Source: CAZIQY01 sp964541605 | GTDB taxonomy: Bacteria > Desulfobacterota > Syntrophia > Syntrophales > UBA2185 | DNA: 55,631 bases | Direction: 5' to 3' | NCBI GenBank assembly: GCA_964541605.1 | Contig: CAZIQY010000010.1 | Coordinates: 1 to 55,631 of the forward strand | Shown: positions 35,981 through 46,038 of the stretch, piece by piece | Position numbering within the stretch: the stretch's first letter is position 1 | Layout: every line of letters starts with the position of its first letter | Notes under the pieces: generated by a model | Seen by the model: only the letters and a program-made list of their open reading frames with translations | What the model was told of the DNA's origin: nothing | Databases searched by the model: none | Program-made: the position numbers and the translations under genes

Positions 35981-37441
35981 ATGTTGGAAGATCATATTAA
36001 AGAGGCATTGACGTTTGACGACCTGCTGCTTGTTCCGCTTGAATCAAGTATTCTTCCAAGGGATGTGGACACCTCAACACTTCTAACGAATAATATTACA
36101 CTGAGTATTCCGATCGTCAGTGCCGCTATGGATACTGTAACGGAATCCGGAACAGCGATATGTCTTGCCCAAGAAGGGGGTATCGGGATTGTTCACCGCA
36201 ACATGAGCATTGAAAAACAGGTCATTGAAGTAGACAAGGTGAAAAAGTCGGAAAGCGGCATGATTGTTGATCCTATTACAATAAATCCCGAGCAGAAGGT
36301 ATATGAGGCGCTTGAGCTGATGACGAAGTACAGAATATCAGGCGTTCCGGTTGTCAAAAAGCGCAGATTGGTCGGTATTCTTACAAACCGGGACCTTCGT
36401 TTTGAATCGAATCTTGATCAGCCCGTTTCCAACGTGATGACCAAAGAGAAACTAGTCACCGTTTCTTCAAATATCACCCTGGAGGAATCAAAAAAGCTGT
36501 TGCACAAGCACAGAATTGAAAAGCTTCTGGTTGTGGATGATGCCTATAACCTGAAAGGGATGATTACAATAAAAGACATTGAGAAGATTAGAAAATATCC
36601 GAATGCGAGCAAGGATTCGCTCGGCCGCTTGAGGGTGGGTGCAGCCGTGGGTATTCTGGATAGAGAAGCAAGGGTAGACGCTATGATTGCTGCGGGCGTT
36701 GATATTATTGCCATCGACACATCTCATGGTCACACGGCGACCGTGATGGACGCCGTAAGAGATATAAAGAGAAATTTTCCGACATGCGAGTTGATGGCAG
36801 GTAATGTGGCAACGGCAGAGGGAGCAAAAGCATTGATTGATGCAGGTGTAGATGCCATTAAAGTGGGTGTCGGACCTGGGTCGATATGCACGACAAGGAT
36901 CATAGCCGGTGTCGGCGTGCCTCAGATGAGCGCCATTAGAGATGCTGCCAAAGTGGCGAAGAAATGCGGGATTCCTATTATCGCGGATGGAGGCATAAAG
37001 TATTCGGGTGATGTTGTGAAAGCGATTGCTGCGGGTGCCAACACCGTTATGATCGGAAGCCTTTTTGCGGGGACGGAAGAGAGTCCCGGAGAAACAATTT
37101 TATTTCAGGGCAGAAGCTATAAAGTATACCGTGGAATGGGATCACTTGAAGCGATGAAAATGGGCAGCATGGACAGATATTATCATGATGAAGGGGAAAC
37201 AAGCTCGAAAATGGTTCCGGAAGGAATTGAGGGGAGGGTGCCTTTCAGAGGCTCCCTGTCTGCAAGCGTCCATCAGCTTGTAGGTGGATTGAGGGCCGGA
37301 ATGGGATATGTGGGTTGCAGAACAGTTAAGGAATTACAGGAAAAGTCAAGATTTGTACGTATCACCTCTGCCGGACTTCGAGAGAGTCATGTCCACGACG
37401 TCATCATCACAAAGGAAGCGCCAAACTACTGGCTGGATTAA
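35981..37441 (+). CDS. guaB: Inosine-5'-monophosphate dehydrogenase
   Basis: The enzyme (486 aa) makes XMP from IMP with NAD+, the committed step to GMP. It has the (beta/alpha)8 barrel with two inserted CBS domains (residues about 95-205). The active-site loop has the catalytic Cys in GPGSICTTR, and the later flap GYVGCRTV is visible. Start ATG 35981 (LEDHIKEALTFDDLL) follows GGAGG by 8 nt; the open frame to 35942 is not family-like. It sits 3 bp before dnaE. Confidence 0.97.
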   Translation: MLEDHIKEALTFDDLLLVPLESSILPRDVDTSTLLTNNITLSIPIVSAAMDTVTESGTAICLAQEGGIGIVHRNMSIEKQVIEVDKVKKSESGMIVDPITINPEQKVYEALELMTKYRISGVPVVKKRRLVGILTNRDLRFESNLDQPVSNVMTKEKLVTVSSNITLEESKKLLHKHRIEKLLVVDDAYNLKGMITIKDIEKIRKYPNASKDSLGRLRVGAAVGILDREARVDAMIAAGVDIIAIDTSHGHTATVMDAVRDIKRNFPTCELMAGNVATAEGAKALIDAGVDAIKVGVGPGSICTTRIIAGVGVPQMSAIRDAAKVAKKCGIPIIADGGIKYSGDVVKAIAAGANTVMIGSLFAGTEESPGETILFQGRSYKVYRGMGSLEAMKMGSMDRYYHDEGETSSKMVPEGIEGRVPFRGSLSASVHQLVGGLRAGMGYVGCRTVKELQEKSRFVRITSAGLRESHVHDVIITKEAPNYWLD

Positions 37442-37444
37442 TAA

Positions 37445-40400
37445 ATGGAAAAAGAAAATTTTGTACATCTTCATGTCCATACACACTACAGCCTTCTGGA
37501 TGGGACCATCAGGCTTGATCCATTATTCCGGAAGGCAAAAGAATTTAAAATGCATGCTGTTGCCATGACTGATCATGGCAACATTTTCGGAGCTATAGAT
37601 TTTTATCAGCACGCGCAGAGATATGGAATCAAGCCAATTATCGGCTGTGAACTATATGTTGCGCCCAGGAGCCGTTTTGACAAGAATGGGCATGGAAGCG
37701 GAGAGAGCTCTCATCATTTATTGGTTCTTGTCAAGGATATAAAAGGTTATCATAACCTCATGAAACTGACAACTAAAGGATACCTCGAGGGATTTTACTA
37801 TCGACCACGGATAGACAAAGAGATACTGGCTGAATATCATGACGGCTTAATAGGAATGAGTGCCTGCCTCCATGGAGAGATTTCCGATCTGATTCTAAAA
37901 GGAAATATAGACGCGGCAAAAAGAGTTGCCGATGAGTATCGAAATATTTTCGGAGACGGTAACTTTTATCTCGAAATGATGGAAAATGGACTGCCCGAAC
38001 AAAAAATTGCGAATGAAGGTATCATGAAGATCAGTAAAGAGCTTTCCATCCCTCTTGCAGCGACAAACGATTGCCATTACATTGAACAAGAGGAAGCAGA
38101 AGCACATGAAGTTCTTCTGTGTATTCAGACAGGAAAAACCCTGGAAGACACTGACAGGATGCGGTTCAGAACGGATCAATTCTTTTTAAAATCCCCGGAA
38201 TTCATGAAGCAATCGTTTAAGTATTCTCCGGAATCCATTAATAATACGCTTGTTATTGCAGATAAATGTAATTTATCGCTTGATTTTGGTCAGCTGTCCC
38301 TTCCACACTTCGAGATTGGTACAGAGGAAACACTGGACGAGCATTTGGGTGATTTGGCAAGAAAAGGACTCGGGAAGTTGTTGCCCGTTATTTTAAAGGG
38401 AAGAGAGGATAGACAGCTGATAGAGAAGTACATGAGGCGCCTCGAAGAAGAACTTGAAATGATCAGGTCCATGGGATTTGCAGGGTACTTTCTCATTGTA
38501 TCCGATTTTGTAAATTATGCGAAGCGAAGAAATATTCCGGTAGGTCCTGGAAGGGGTTCAGCGGCGGGCAGTCTTGTGGCCTATGCCATAGGAATTACGA
38601 ACATTGATCCCATACGCTATGGACTTTTCTTTGAAAGGTTTCTTAATCCCGATCGGGTAAGTATGCCTGACATCGACATTGATTTTTGTCAGGATGGTCG
38701 GGATGATATTATTCGATACGTCACGGAAAAATACGGCAGCGATCGGGTTGCTCAGATTATCACGTTTGGAAAAATGCAGGCGAAGGCGGTTGTCAGGGAT
38801 GTAGGACGGGCGATGAATATTCCTTACGGAGAGGTGGATGCAATTGCCAAAATGATTCCAAATTTGTTGAATATTTCTCTTGAAACGGCCATTCAAATGG
38901 AGCCCCGCCTTCGCGAAGAGGAGAAAAAAAGTGAAAAAATAAGGAAACTGCTGACATATTCGCGATCGCTCGAGGGACTGAATCGTCATGCCTCCACTCA
39001 TGCTGCAGGTGTCGTGATTTCCGATCTGCCCCTTGTTGAGCGTGTACCATTATGTAAAAGCCCGAAGGATGAAGTGGTTACACAGTTTTCTATGAATGAT
39101 CTCCAGGCAGTCGGTTTAACGAAATTTGATTTTCTCGGCTTGAAAACGCTCACTGTTATCAAGAATGCCCTTGGTTTCATAAGGGAGGGGAGGGGGCTTG
39201 AAATCGATATTAACGATATCCCTCTTAATGATACGAAAACTTATCAGTTGCTCATGAGAGGGGACACTGACGGGGTCTTTCAGCTGGAAAGCAGTGGTAT
39301 GAAGGATATCCTTGTAAATATGAAACCTGATTGTATTGAGGATATTATTGCCCTGATCGCTCTTTACCGGCCAGGGCCGATGAACATGGTTCCGGAGTTT
39401 ATTTCGCGTAAGCAGGGAAAGACGAAGATCGTTTATGAAGTATCCGAACTGGAAGAAATACTGAGGGAAACATATGGTGTGATCGTTTATCAGGAACAGG
39501 TCATGCAGATTGCCGGCGCCATAGGAAACTATACGATGGCTGAAGCGGATATACTCAGAAAAGTCATGAGCAAGAAAAAAATCTCGGAAATGGAAAAAGA
39601 AAAACCGAGATTTTTGAATGGTGCGGAAAAGAAAAATATACCCGAAAAAAAGGCCCGAATAATCTGGGAACAAATGGAAACATTTGCAGAGTATGGGTTT
39701 AATAAATCACACAGCACCGCTTACGCAATGATTTCTTATCAAACCGCCTATTTGAAGGCAAATTTTCCCGTTGAATTCATGGCGGCCCTCCTTACGAGCG
39801 AGAAAGATAACAGGGACAAGATCATCAAATATATCGGCAGTTGCAAGGAAATAGGAATCAGTGTCCTGCCTCCCGATATTAATGAGTCCATGCGGGATTT
39901 CAGCGTGGCAGGGGAGAATATCCGGTTTGGATTGGCCGCTGTAAAGAACGTGGGTGTCGGCGCCATCGATTCGATTATAGCCGCGCGAGAAGAAAGAGGT
40001 AATTTTCATTCATTTTACGATTTTTGTGACCGGACAGACCTTCGAAAGATCAACAAGCGGATGATTGAAAGCCTGATAAAATGCGGCGCATTCGATTCAA
40101 CGGGTTATAACAGGCGTCAATTGATGGAAAGCTATGAAGGGGTTATGGACCTGGCGCAAAGGCGTTTTAAGGAGAGATCAAGCGGGCAATCGAGCTTTTT
40201 TGATACATTTACAGACACACAGGACATGAATCAGAAACGTACCGGACAATATGAAATTCCTGATCTTGCAGAGTGGGATCACAGAGAGTTGCTTGCTTAT
40301 GAAAAGGAAACGCTTGGTTTTTATATTACGGGTCACCCCCTGTTGAGATTTGCTGAGAAATTATCATCCGTTGCAAATTCAGATTCATCTACGATCAATG

Positions 40401-40912
40401 AAAAGAAAGACCGGGAAAATATAGCTTTTGGAGGCGTCGTCAGTGCGATCCGGGAAGTTAATACCAGGAAGAAAGAGGTCATGTCCTATGTAACCATTGA
40501 AGATCTTAAGGGATCTATTACGGCTATTTTTTTTCCGGACATCTACAGAAAAGCATTCGGTCTTCTTCACGGTGATGATCCTGTTCTTGTAAAAGGTGTA
40601 ATAGATGCCGGTGAGGAAGGTGTCAAAGTGATTGCATCTGAAGTGAGTGCGCTGGGAGAGGAAATGGAGAAACCAAATAATCAAGCCGTGCGTTTCAGGA
40701 TTGATATAAACAAATCGTCGTCGGAAGATATTGAGAAACTTTATCATCTCCTCAGTCAACACAGGGGCAAGTGTGATGGGTATATCCACATCATGGATGA
40801 TCAAAGTGAAGTCGTTATATATCTCGGTAATGATTGTAGAATCGAATTATCAAATCAACTGCAAGAGGCCGCGGATAGTATTCTCGGTTATCATTCAACG
40901 CAATTTTTCTGA
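37445..40912 (+). CDS. dnaE: DNA polymerase III alpha subunit
   Basis: The 1155-aa replicative polymerase has an N-terminal PHP domain (HLHVHTHYSLLDG, AMTDHGN), a C-family palm with PGRGSAAGSLVAY and the catalytic aspartates in MPDIDIDFCQDGR, fingers (YRPGPMNMVPEF), the helix-hairpin-helix region (GFNKSHSTAYAMISYQTAYL) and a C-terminal OB fold (NIAFGGVVSAIREV). Length and motifs are normal. No separate epsilon proofreading gene is near. Confidence 0.97.
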   Translation: MEKENFVHLHVHTHYSLLDGTIRLDPLFRKAKEFKMHAVAMTDHGNIFGAIDFYQHAQRYGIKPIIGCELYVAPRSRFDKNGHGSGESSHHLLVLVKDIKGYHNLMKLTTKGYLEGFYYRPRIDKEILAEYHDGLIGMSACLHGEISDLILKGNIDAAKRVADEYRNIFGDGNFYLEMMENGLPEQKIANEGIMKISKELSIPLAATNDCHYIEQEEAEAHEVLLCIQTGKTLEDTDRMRFRTDQFFLKSPEFMKQSFKYSPESINNTLVIADKCNLSLDFGQLSLPHFEIGTEETLDEHLGDLARKGLGKLLPVILKGREDRQLIEKYMRRLEEELEMIRSMGFAGYFLIVSDFVNYAKRRNIPVGPGRGSAAGSLVAYAIGITNIDPIRYGLFFERFLNPDRVSMPDIDIDFCQDGRDDIIRYVTEKYGSDRVAQIITFGKMQAKAVVRDVGRAMNIPYGEVDAIAKMIPNLLNISLETAIQMEPRLREEEKKSEKIRKLLTYSRSLEGLNRHASTHAAGVVISDLPLVERVPLCKSPKDEVVTQFSMNDLQAVGLTKFDFLGLKTLTVIKNALGFIREGRGLEIDINDIPLNDTKTYQLLMRGDTDGVFQLESSGMKDILVNMKPDCIEDIIALIALYRPGPMNMVPEFISRKQGKTKIVYEVSELEEILRETYGVIVYQEQVMQIAGAIGNYTMAEADILRKVMSKKKISEMEKEKPRFLNGAEKKNIPEKKARIIWEQMETFAEYGFNKSHSTAYAMISYQTAYLKANFPVEFMAALLTSEKDNRDKIIKYIGSCKEIGISVLPPDINESMRDFSVAGENIRFGLAAVKNVGVGAIDSIIAAREERGNFHSFYDFCDRTDLRKINKRMIESLIKCGAFDSTGYNRRQLMESYEGVMDLAQRRFKERSSGQSSFFDTFTDTQDMNQKRTGQYEIPDLAEWDHRELLAYEKETLGFYITGHPLLRFAEKLSSVANSDSSTINEKKDRENIAFGGVVSAIREVNTRKKEVMSYVTIEDLKGSITAIFFPDIYRKAFGLLHGDDPVLVKGVIDAGEEGVKVIASEVSALGEEMEKPNNQAVRFRIDINKSSSEDIEKLYHLLSQHRGKCDGYIHIMDDQSEVVIYLGNDCRIELSNQLQEAADSILGYHSTQFF

Positions 40913-40932
40913 AAAATAGAAGACATGCTGTA

Positions 40933-41655
40933 ATGAAATATCAGGAGAGAACTTATAGAAGCAAAATATGTAATAAAGAACTTAAAGCATTCCATGTAAG
41001 TGTTCGTGAAACCGATCTATTTATACTTGCTGATCACTTGTTGTCAGATCTCGTTTCTCAATCAGTATACAAATACCGTGGATATATTGAATCATACATT
41101 AAGTATCATCCCCATTTTCTGACCTCTCTGGTTCCTCTTGAACAGGATAATTTCGCCCCGGATATAGTGAAAGTCATGTTGAAAGCAGGAGAAATTGCCA
41201 ATGTAGGTCCAATGGCGGCTGTAGCGGGCGCCATAGCTGAGTACGTTGGTCAGGATATACTTCTTCACGGATGCCGAAATGTAGTGGTTGAAAACGGTGG
41301 CGACATTTTTTTAAAAACTGAGCAGGAAGTAACGGTACGCGTTTATGCAGGAGAATCACCATTGAGCTATAAAGTGAGAATTCTTATTAAGCCTGAGCAG
41401 ATGCCGTTGGGGGTGTGTACCTCATCGGGTACCGTAGGTCATTCGCTGAGCTTTGGAAGTGCGGATGCGGTTTGTGTTTTATCGCATTCGGTTTCAGTTG
41501 CGGATGCTGCAGCTACGGCAATAGGCAATCTCGTAAGAAATAAAAATGACATAAAGAAAGCTCTTGCGTGGGGTTTCGAGATAAAAGAGGTATCAGGAAT
41601 TTTAATTATCTCAGGTGATCAGCTGGGCATTCAAGGCAATATTGAACTCGCCTGA
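40933..41655 (+). CDS. UPF0280-family protein (ApbE-like fold)
   Basis: The 240-aa protein contains NVGPMAAVAGAIAEYVG and VVVENGGDIFLK, which match the UPF0280 family, distantly related to ApbE flavin transferases (GGDI-type flavin or metal site). Cys and Ser/Thr-rich CTSSGTVGHSLSFG lies near residue 157. Stand-alone members occur in anaerobes and methanogens with no proven role. It is 20 bp after dnaE and the last gene of the plus operon. Confidence 0.85.
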   Translation: MKYQERTYRSKICNKELKAFHVSVRETDLFILADHLLSDLVSQSVYKYRGYIESYIKYHPHFLTSLVPLEQDNFAPDIVKVMLKAGEIANVGPMAAVAGAIAEYVGQDILLHGCRNVVVENGGDIFLKTEQEVTVRVYAGESPLSYKVRILIKPEQMPLGVCTSSGTVGHSLSFGSADAVCVLSHSVSVADAAATAIGNLVRNKNDIKKALAWGFEIKEVSGILIISGDQLGIQGNIELA

Positions 41656-41788
41656 GATCATGATAGAAAATGAGGGAATGGGAATCATTCTTTAGAGGAG
41701 TAATTATCTGAATACCAATGTGATAGTTTACATAAGATATCTTATACGACACGTGATTGAAGTTCAAAAGTAAAACCATTAACACAAA

Positions 41789-42733
41789 TCATAGACCTTC
41801 TTCAGATAATTTCTTGATAAGTTGTGCCTGCCTTTCATTTAATTTTTTAGGGATCTCTACTGTGATTTTTACAAACTGATCCCCTTTCGAAATGCTTTTG
41901 AGACCCGATACACCATAACCTTTCATTCGGATTTTCGTATTGTTTTGAGTTCCCGGAGGAACTTTGATTCTTTTTGTAGCGCCATCGAGAGTTGGAATTT
42001 CGATGGTAATACCAAGGACGGCCTGAGTAAAGTTGATGGTCTTTTCGATATAGAGATCGTTTCCGTCTCTTGCAAAGATGGGATGCGGAAGAATAGAGAT
42101 ATTAAGATATAAATCGCCCGGAGGTCCACCATCCAACCCTGAGGCGCCCTTTCCGGTAAGACGTAATTTTTTACCTGCGTTGATACCGGGAGGAATCTTA
42201 ATGTTGATTTCTTCGACACGATCTTCTTTTTGAAGGGCCAATTTTTTATCAACACCGAATACGGATTCTTCGAGCGTTATGGAAAGATTATACTGGAGAT
42301 CCTGACCCTTTTGAAGTGTATGAGAAAAGCGTTGACTGCCTCCACCAAAGATATCGGAAAAAGGATCTCCTCCGGAATAGTTGAACCCCCCTCCCCCGGT
42401 CGTTCTAAATGTTCTTGTTCCACCTCGTTTGAAACCACCAAAACCAAAACTTCTTAAGATATCGTCGAGATCGAAATCTTTGAAGATGTCCTCCTGGGAA
42501 TATCGTTGTCTGAACTGGTCGGCTGATCCAAACATATCGTAATTCTTGCGTTTTTCAGAATCACTGAGAACAGCGTATGCTTCACTGATCTTTTTAAAGT
42601 TTTCTTCTGATGATTTATTGTTCGGATTTTTGTCAGGGTGCCATTTCAAAGCGAGTTTCCGGTACGCTTTTTTTATATCGTCTGCGCTTGAATTTTTATC
42701 GACTCCCAGTATTTTATAATAATCTTCAGACAT
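41789..42733 (-). CDS. DnaJ/CbpA-type co-chaperone without zinc finger
   Basis: The 314-aa protein has an N-terminal J domain with HPD (LALKWHPDKNP), a G/F-rich linker (residues about 85-135) and two C-terminal beta-sandwich domains. The CXXCXGXG zinc repeats of DnaJ are absent, so it is a class B (CbpA-like) partner of DnaK. No dnaK or grpE is nearby. It is the last gene of the long minus cluster. Confidence 0.92.
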   Translation of the reverse strand: MSEDYYKILGVDKNSSADDIKKAYRKLALKWHPDKNPNNKSSEENFKKISEAYAVLSDSEKRKNYDMFGSADQFRQRYSQEDIFKDFDLDDILRSFGFGGFKRGGTRTFRTTGGGGFNYSGGDPFSDIFGGGSQRFSHTLQKGQDLQYNLSITLEESVFGVDKKLALQKEDRVEEINIKIPPGINAGKKLRLTGKGASGLDGGPPGDLYLNISILPHPIFARDGNDLYIEKTINFTQAVLGITIEIPTLDGATKRIKVPPGTQNNTKIRMKGYGVSGLKSISKGDQFVKITVEIPKKLNERQAQLIKKLSEEGL

Positions 42734-42785
42734 TATTTTTATCTATCTCCCCGCCTTGATATAGTGGTAAAATAACAAATCCTGC

Positions 42786-43283
42786 TTATTTGTCAAGTTT
42801 CCCACCTTGATACCACCAAAAATCGTTATTGTTTACAGGATCATAAATCCTGTATTCGTCATTGGATAGTATGATGGGTGAAAGAATCAATTCATCATTT
42901 TCATGAATCAGGCGGTCGAAAGTCATGACAAATCCGACGAAAAATCCATGCTTTTTAATAGCTTGAATGCTGTATTCCGAGCAAGTGGGAAACATCTGGC
43001 AACGATCACCATCAACAGCAGATACAGATTGATAAATCGTCCTGATAACATGAAGCATCGAAGCCTTCCGTGAAGAATGATTTGAATGATTGTCTGGAGA
43101 GTATGGAGATTTTAAAGTTTCAGATCGGTTATAATTCCAGGGTATGAAGGTGTCATCATCAGCAACACAATAGCGAGCGGGAAAAATAAAAGAAACGATA
43201 ATAACAATGAATAATAATGAATAATAACGGTAATATGTAAAATTATTATAAAGCATAACATGAAGAATAAATGAAAGCAGCAA
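42786..43283 (-). CDS. YidD-domain protein with an N-terminal signal/anchor
   Basis: The YidD core (PF01809-like) is clear: YQSVSAVDGDRCQMFPTCS, then EYSIQAIKKHGFF. YidD helps YidC-dependent insertion of inner membrane proteins and is normally a short cytoplasmic peripheral protein of about 85 aa. Here the product is 165 aa with a hydrophobic N-terminus (LLFIVIIVSFIFPARYCVA) that looks like a signal peptide or anchor, and an extra C-terminal segment (EYRIYDPVNNNDFWWY). It may therefore act on the periplasmic side or be membrane-tethered. The location upstream of a DnaJ-type gene is not the usual rnpA-yidC context. Confidence 0.8.
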   Translation of the reverse strand: MLLSFILHVMLYNNFTYYRYYSLLFIVIIVSFIFPARYCVADDDTFIPWNYNRSETLKSPYSPDNHSNHSSRKASMLHVIRTIYQSVSAVDGDRCQMFPTCSEYSIQAIKKHGFFVGFVMTFDRLIHENDELILSPIILSNDEYRIYDPVNNNDFWWYQGGKLDK

Positions 43284-43357
43284 TCTACAGCAAGTAACCT
43301 GTCAATCCCCGAAGAAATAACGGGGTACTTAGAATTTGATTCTGAAAAAGCTTCATT

Positions 43358-44473
43358 TTATTGGCCTGTTAAAGGATTATCAAACCACGAATTTAGAAAC
43401 TTCATTTTGCTTTCGCAGATCTTTCTCTTCCAGCAGGAATAATAAATCATATCGGGATTTCCATCAGTTGTCAAATAAGCGATATGGGGCTTTTTTTCAT
43501 AGATAAAGTGAACGTAAGTGACGAAGCTCTCCGCAAAATCTTCCCACAAATTAACTGCTGCGTGAATGCTTGGAAAGTTGGAATAAGAATAAAGGGTTTT
43601 ATAAAGATCCGGGGCCTCATCAAGACTCAGAAGAGAATGGTCAAAAGCATAAGGCTTAATGAATCGTCGCTGAGGAATTTTATCGTCGAAAAGGCTGATT
43701 GCCTGATTTCCTGACATTATCCAGGATAACTTTGTAAAAGGATACGCGTCAGATACTCTTGCAGAGTTGCTCCATGAAGGATGTACGCCACTGACCATGC
43801 CGAGGGCGTGACCGATTTCATGGAGCAAAATATAGGTGATGGCGTTTACAACTGTGTCGTTGGCGGGAGATTCAATAGCCACACGAAGATTGACTTTGCC
43901 GCCATCAGAATGCTTGAAAACGCTTTTTTCCTTCCACGTCGCCCACTCATTTGCCGTTCTTTTAAGTAGAATGTCCCTGTCAAGTACGATAACAGCATAA
44001 TACTCCCTGCCCTCTTCATTGAGAACAGCCTCGGCATATCCTGAACCTCCAAGGTCCCTGACGATGAAGATGCCGATTATCCGTTCCTCAAGGAGCATTC
44101 TCACTTTTTCCGGAAGAATATGGTTGATCTTATGAATAGCCTCAAAAAACTCTGGAGCTGGTTCCGCGGGCAAGGGTATTTCGCTAAAACCATCAATCTT
44201 GTTTTCGATCCGGATCTTTTCAAGGAGGCCGGCGGGAGCTGCCGAAACCCTATCGACAAGTGATTTCTCTTTCCATGAAAGGCTCCAATAAGCAATGTCT
44301 CTCGTCGGGTGGAATTTTGACTTTTCAAGAAGGTACGACTTGTAGGGTGCACAGGAGGAAAGCAGGAAGAACACGAAGATAAAGACTAAATGAATATGAG
44401 ATGAAAATGAGCGGTCACTTGTTTTTGGACGTTCCGGTAAGACAGTGTGTTCAGTTTTTTCTTTCTTAAACAT
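43358..44473 (-). CDS. Putative HEXXH metallopeptidase lipoprotein
   Basis: The 371-aa protein has a hydrophobic segment and lipobox (FIFVFFLLSSC, Cys about 41), suggesting outer-membrane or periplasmic anchoring. The zinc motif HEIGHALGM lies near residue 218, with a possible third ligand region WEDFAESFVTYVHF about 100 residues on. The rest has no family I recognise. Genes on both sides (a YidD-like gene and a TPR membrane protein) are also envelope proteins, so a role in envelope protein turnover is possible but unproven. Confidence 0.7.
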   Translation of the reverse strand: MFKKEKTEHTVLPERPKTSDRSFSSHIHLVFIFVFFLLSSCAPYKSYLLEKSKFHPTRDIAYWSLSWKEKSLVDRVSAAPAGLLEKIRIENKIDGFSEIPLPAEPAPEFFEAIHKINHILPEKVRMLLEERIIGIFIVRDLGGSGYAEAVLNEEGREYYAVIVLDRDILLKRTANEWATWKEKSVFKHSDGGKVNLRVAIESPANDTVVNAITYILLHEIGHALGMVSGVHPSWSNSARVSDAYPFTKLSWIMSGNQAISLFDDKIPQRRFIKPYAFDHSLLSLDEAPDLYKTLYSYSNFPSIHAAVNLWEDFAESFVTYVHFIYEKKPHIAYLTTDGNPDMIYYSCWKRKICESKMKFLNSWFDNPLTGQ

Positions 44474-44514
44474 ATAAATAACGTAGGTTGTTATGTGTAT
44501 TGAATTAGAAAACG

Positions 44515-45429
44515 TTAATATCTGAAGCTGAACATGAGCTGACTGGTGGATGTATTTGGATCATAGGATAAAGAAAAACCGGCAGATTCTTTCAGGTGCC
44601 GAATAAATTCTTCTTTTGCTCTATCGTTGAATTTATGTGCACTGCTTATGGCGCTGTAAATATTGCCAGTGTACCAGCCCAGTTCGAAAAAGGCAACGAT
44701 GCCCCCGGCAACATTATTTTCATGTTGAAAGAGTTCAACGGCCGCCCATGTGAAAGCACCGTTGAGGAGGAAGGCCACAAGGGCGTCCCTGTATCGTTCA
44801 GTGTAGAGATGACCTGCGCCGGGAAGTATGGCAGCAAGGGTGCCGGCCGCAGTGGGCGATTTTTTGGGAATGTCATTCATTTGTTCAAGACCTGACGAAA
44901 AGATATGGGCCGAAGCGGCCAAGGAACTTGCTTTAGGTACAACCAAAAACATCTGGTGTGCCCTTTCCCACTCTTCCGTGTTCATCAGGGCAATAGCGCT
45001 CTGATAAATGGCCTTATCGGAATGTGTTACTGAGCGTGATTTGATTATTTCCTGAAAAGTTGAAAGAGCCTCACCGTAATGCTTGAGCTCTTTCTCGGCG
45101 AGCCCCTTGAAATAAAGGGCTTCCGTAAGTAGTGAGCTGTGGTTGTATTTAGTGGAGAAACTCTTGAACGCATCGACCGCTTCAGCCCATTTTTTTGCTT
45201 TATAATAACTTTCTGCAATTCTAAATGAAGATTTTTCGGCAAGGTTGCCTGTGGGAAAGAAAAAGATCAGTCGCTTGTATTCTGTAATGGCCCTGTAAAA
45301 ATCACTTTCGTTAAATAGAGATTCAGCGAAAGAAAACTGCTTTTCCGCATCAGCGCCCTGTGTTCCCGCGGCCCAGGCAGAGGGTGGATAAAAAAAGAGT
45401 ACAAGCATAAAAATGAGACGTAAAATCAA
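44515..45429 (-). CDS. Exported TPR protein with C-terminal membrane segments
   Basis: The 304-aa protein has a signal peptide (LIFMLVLFFYPPSAWA). About four TPR/Sel1-like repeats (YRAITEYKRLIFFFPTGN; WAEAVDAFKSFSTKY; YGEALSTFQEIIK) reach residue 180. A hydrophobic module with AAILPGAGHLYTERYRDALVA and FFELGWYTGNIYSA follows, a pattern seen in small membrane proteins found beside YidD-like genes. A role as scaffold in envelope assembly is a guess from domain type and neighbours. Confidence 0.75.
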   Translation of the reverse strand: MILRLIFMLVLFFYPPSAWAAGTQGADAEKQFSFAESLFNESDFYRAITEYKRLIFFFPTGNLAEKSSFRIAESYYKAKKWAEAVDAFKSFSTKYNHSSLLTEALYFKGLAEKELKHYGEALSTFQEIIKSRSVTHSDKAIYQSAIALMNTEEWERAHQMFLVVPKASSLAASAHIFSSGLEQMNDIPKKSPTAAGTLAAILPGAGHLYTERYRDALVAFLLNGAFTWAAVELFQHENNVAGGIVAFFELGWYTGNIYSAISSAHKFNDRAKEEFIRHLKESAGFSLSYDPNTSTSQLMFSFRY

Positions 45430-45449
45430 AGACCCTACCCTGGCTTTTA

Positions 45450-46034
45450 TCAGGAAGTACTTCCTAAAAGAAATGCATTAAGATTCGATTCAACGACTTT
45501 TTTGGGAAAAGACGCGCGCAGCACCTTGTCCCATACGGCCATATCTATTGATAAATACTGGGATAAAACCCCTAATAATGCGATATTCTCTGTCCGGACG
45601 CTTCCTGCCTGTACAGCAATATCACGAGCGTTTACGAGTTTGACTTTCTCAAAGGTATTTCTGACAAGGTCTATAATATTTTGCGGATAACTTGCGTCTC
45701 CTAAATTCACGGAGGGTGGATAAATCTCTATGTCATTGATGATGATGGTTCCATCCGGCTTTATGAAATCGAGATAACGAAGGCTCTCTAACTTTTCAAA
45801 GGATAGAAGAATATCTACATCGGACTTTTTCGCAATGGGTGAATAAACTTTCTCTCCGTATCGGACGTGACTGGTTACACAGCCACCCCGCTGGGCCATA
45901 CCGTGCACTTCACTCTTTTTAGTATCCAGTCCAACTTCGATCATGACCTGACATAAAACATCACTTGCCCTGAGAATACCCTGACCGCCCACGCCGGCGA
46001 GAAGAATACTTTTCGTATGACTGCTTCTTTCCAT
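45450..46034 (-). CDS. iorB: Indolepyruvate:ferredoxin oxidoreductase, beta subunit
   Basis: The 194-aa gamma-domain subunit of 2-oxoacid:ferredoxin oxidoreductases has GVGGQGILRASDVL and the EVHGMAQRGGCVTSHVR signature. With IorA it converts aryl pyruvates from Trp, Phe and Tyr to aryl-acetyl-CoA and reduces ferredoxin. The open frame reaches 46115, but ATG 46034 (MERSSHTKSILLAG) is 4 nt after iorA and gives the normal size. Confidence 0.94.
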   Translation of the reverse strand: MERSSHTKSILLAGVGGQGILRASDVLCQVMIEVGLDTKKSEVHGMAQRGGCVTSHVRYGEKVYSPIAKKSDVDILLSFEKLESLRYLDFIKPDGTIIINDIEIYPPSVNLGDASYPQNIIDLVRNTFEKVKLVNARDIAVQAGSVRTENIALLGVLSQYLSIDMAVWDKVLRASFPKKVVESNLNAFLLGSTS

Positions 46035-46038
46035 GAGA

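Noticed and set aside
41732..41745. Perfect palindrome ATAAGATATCTTAT
   Set aside because: It sits between two convergent genes with no promoter nearby. AT-rich 14-bp palindromes occur by chance.
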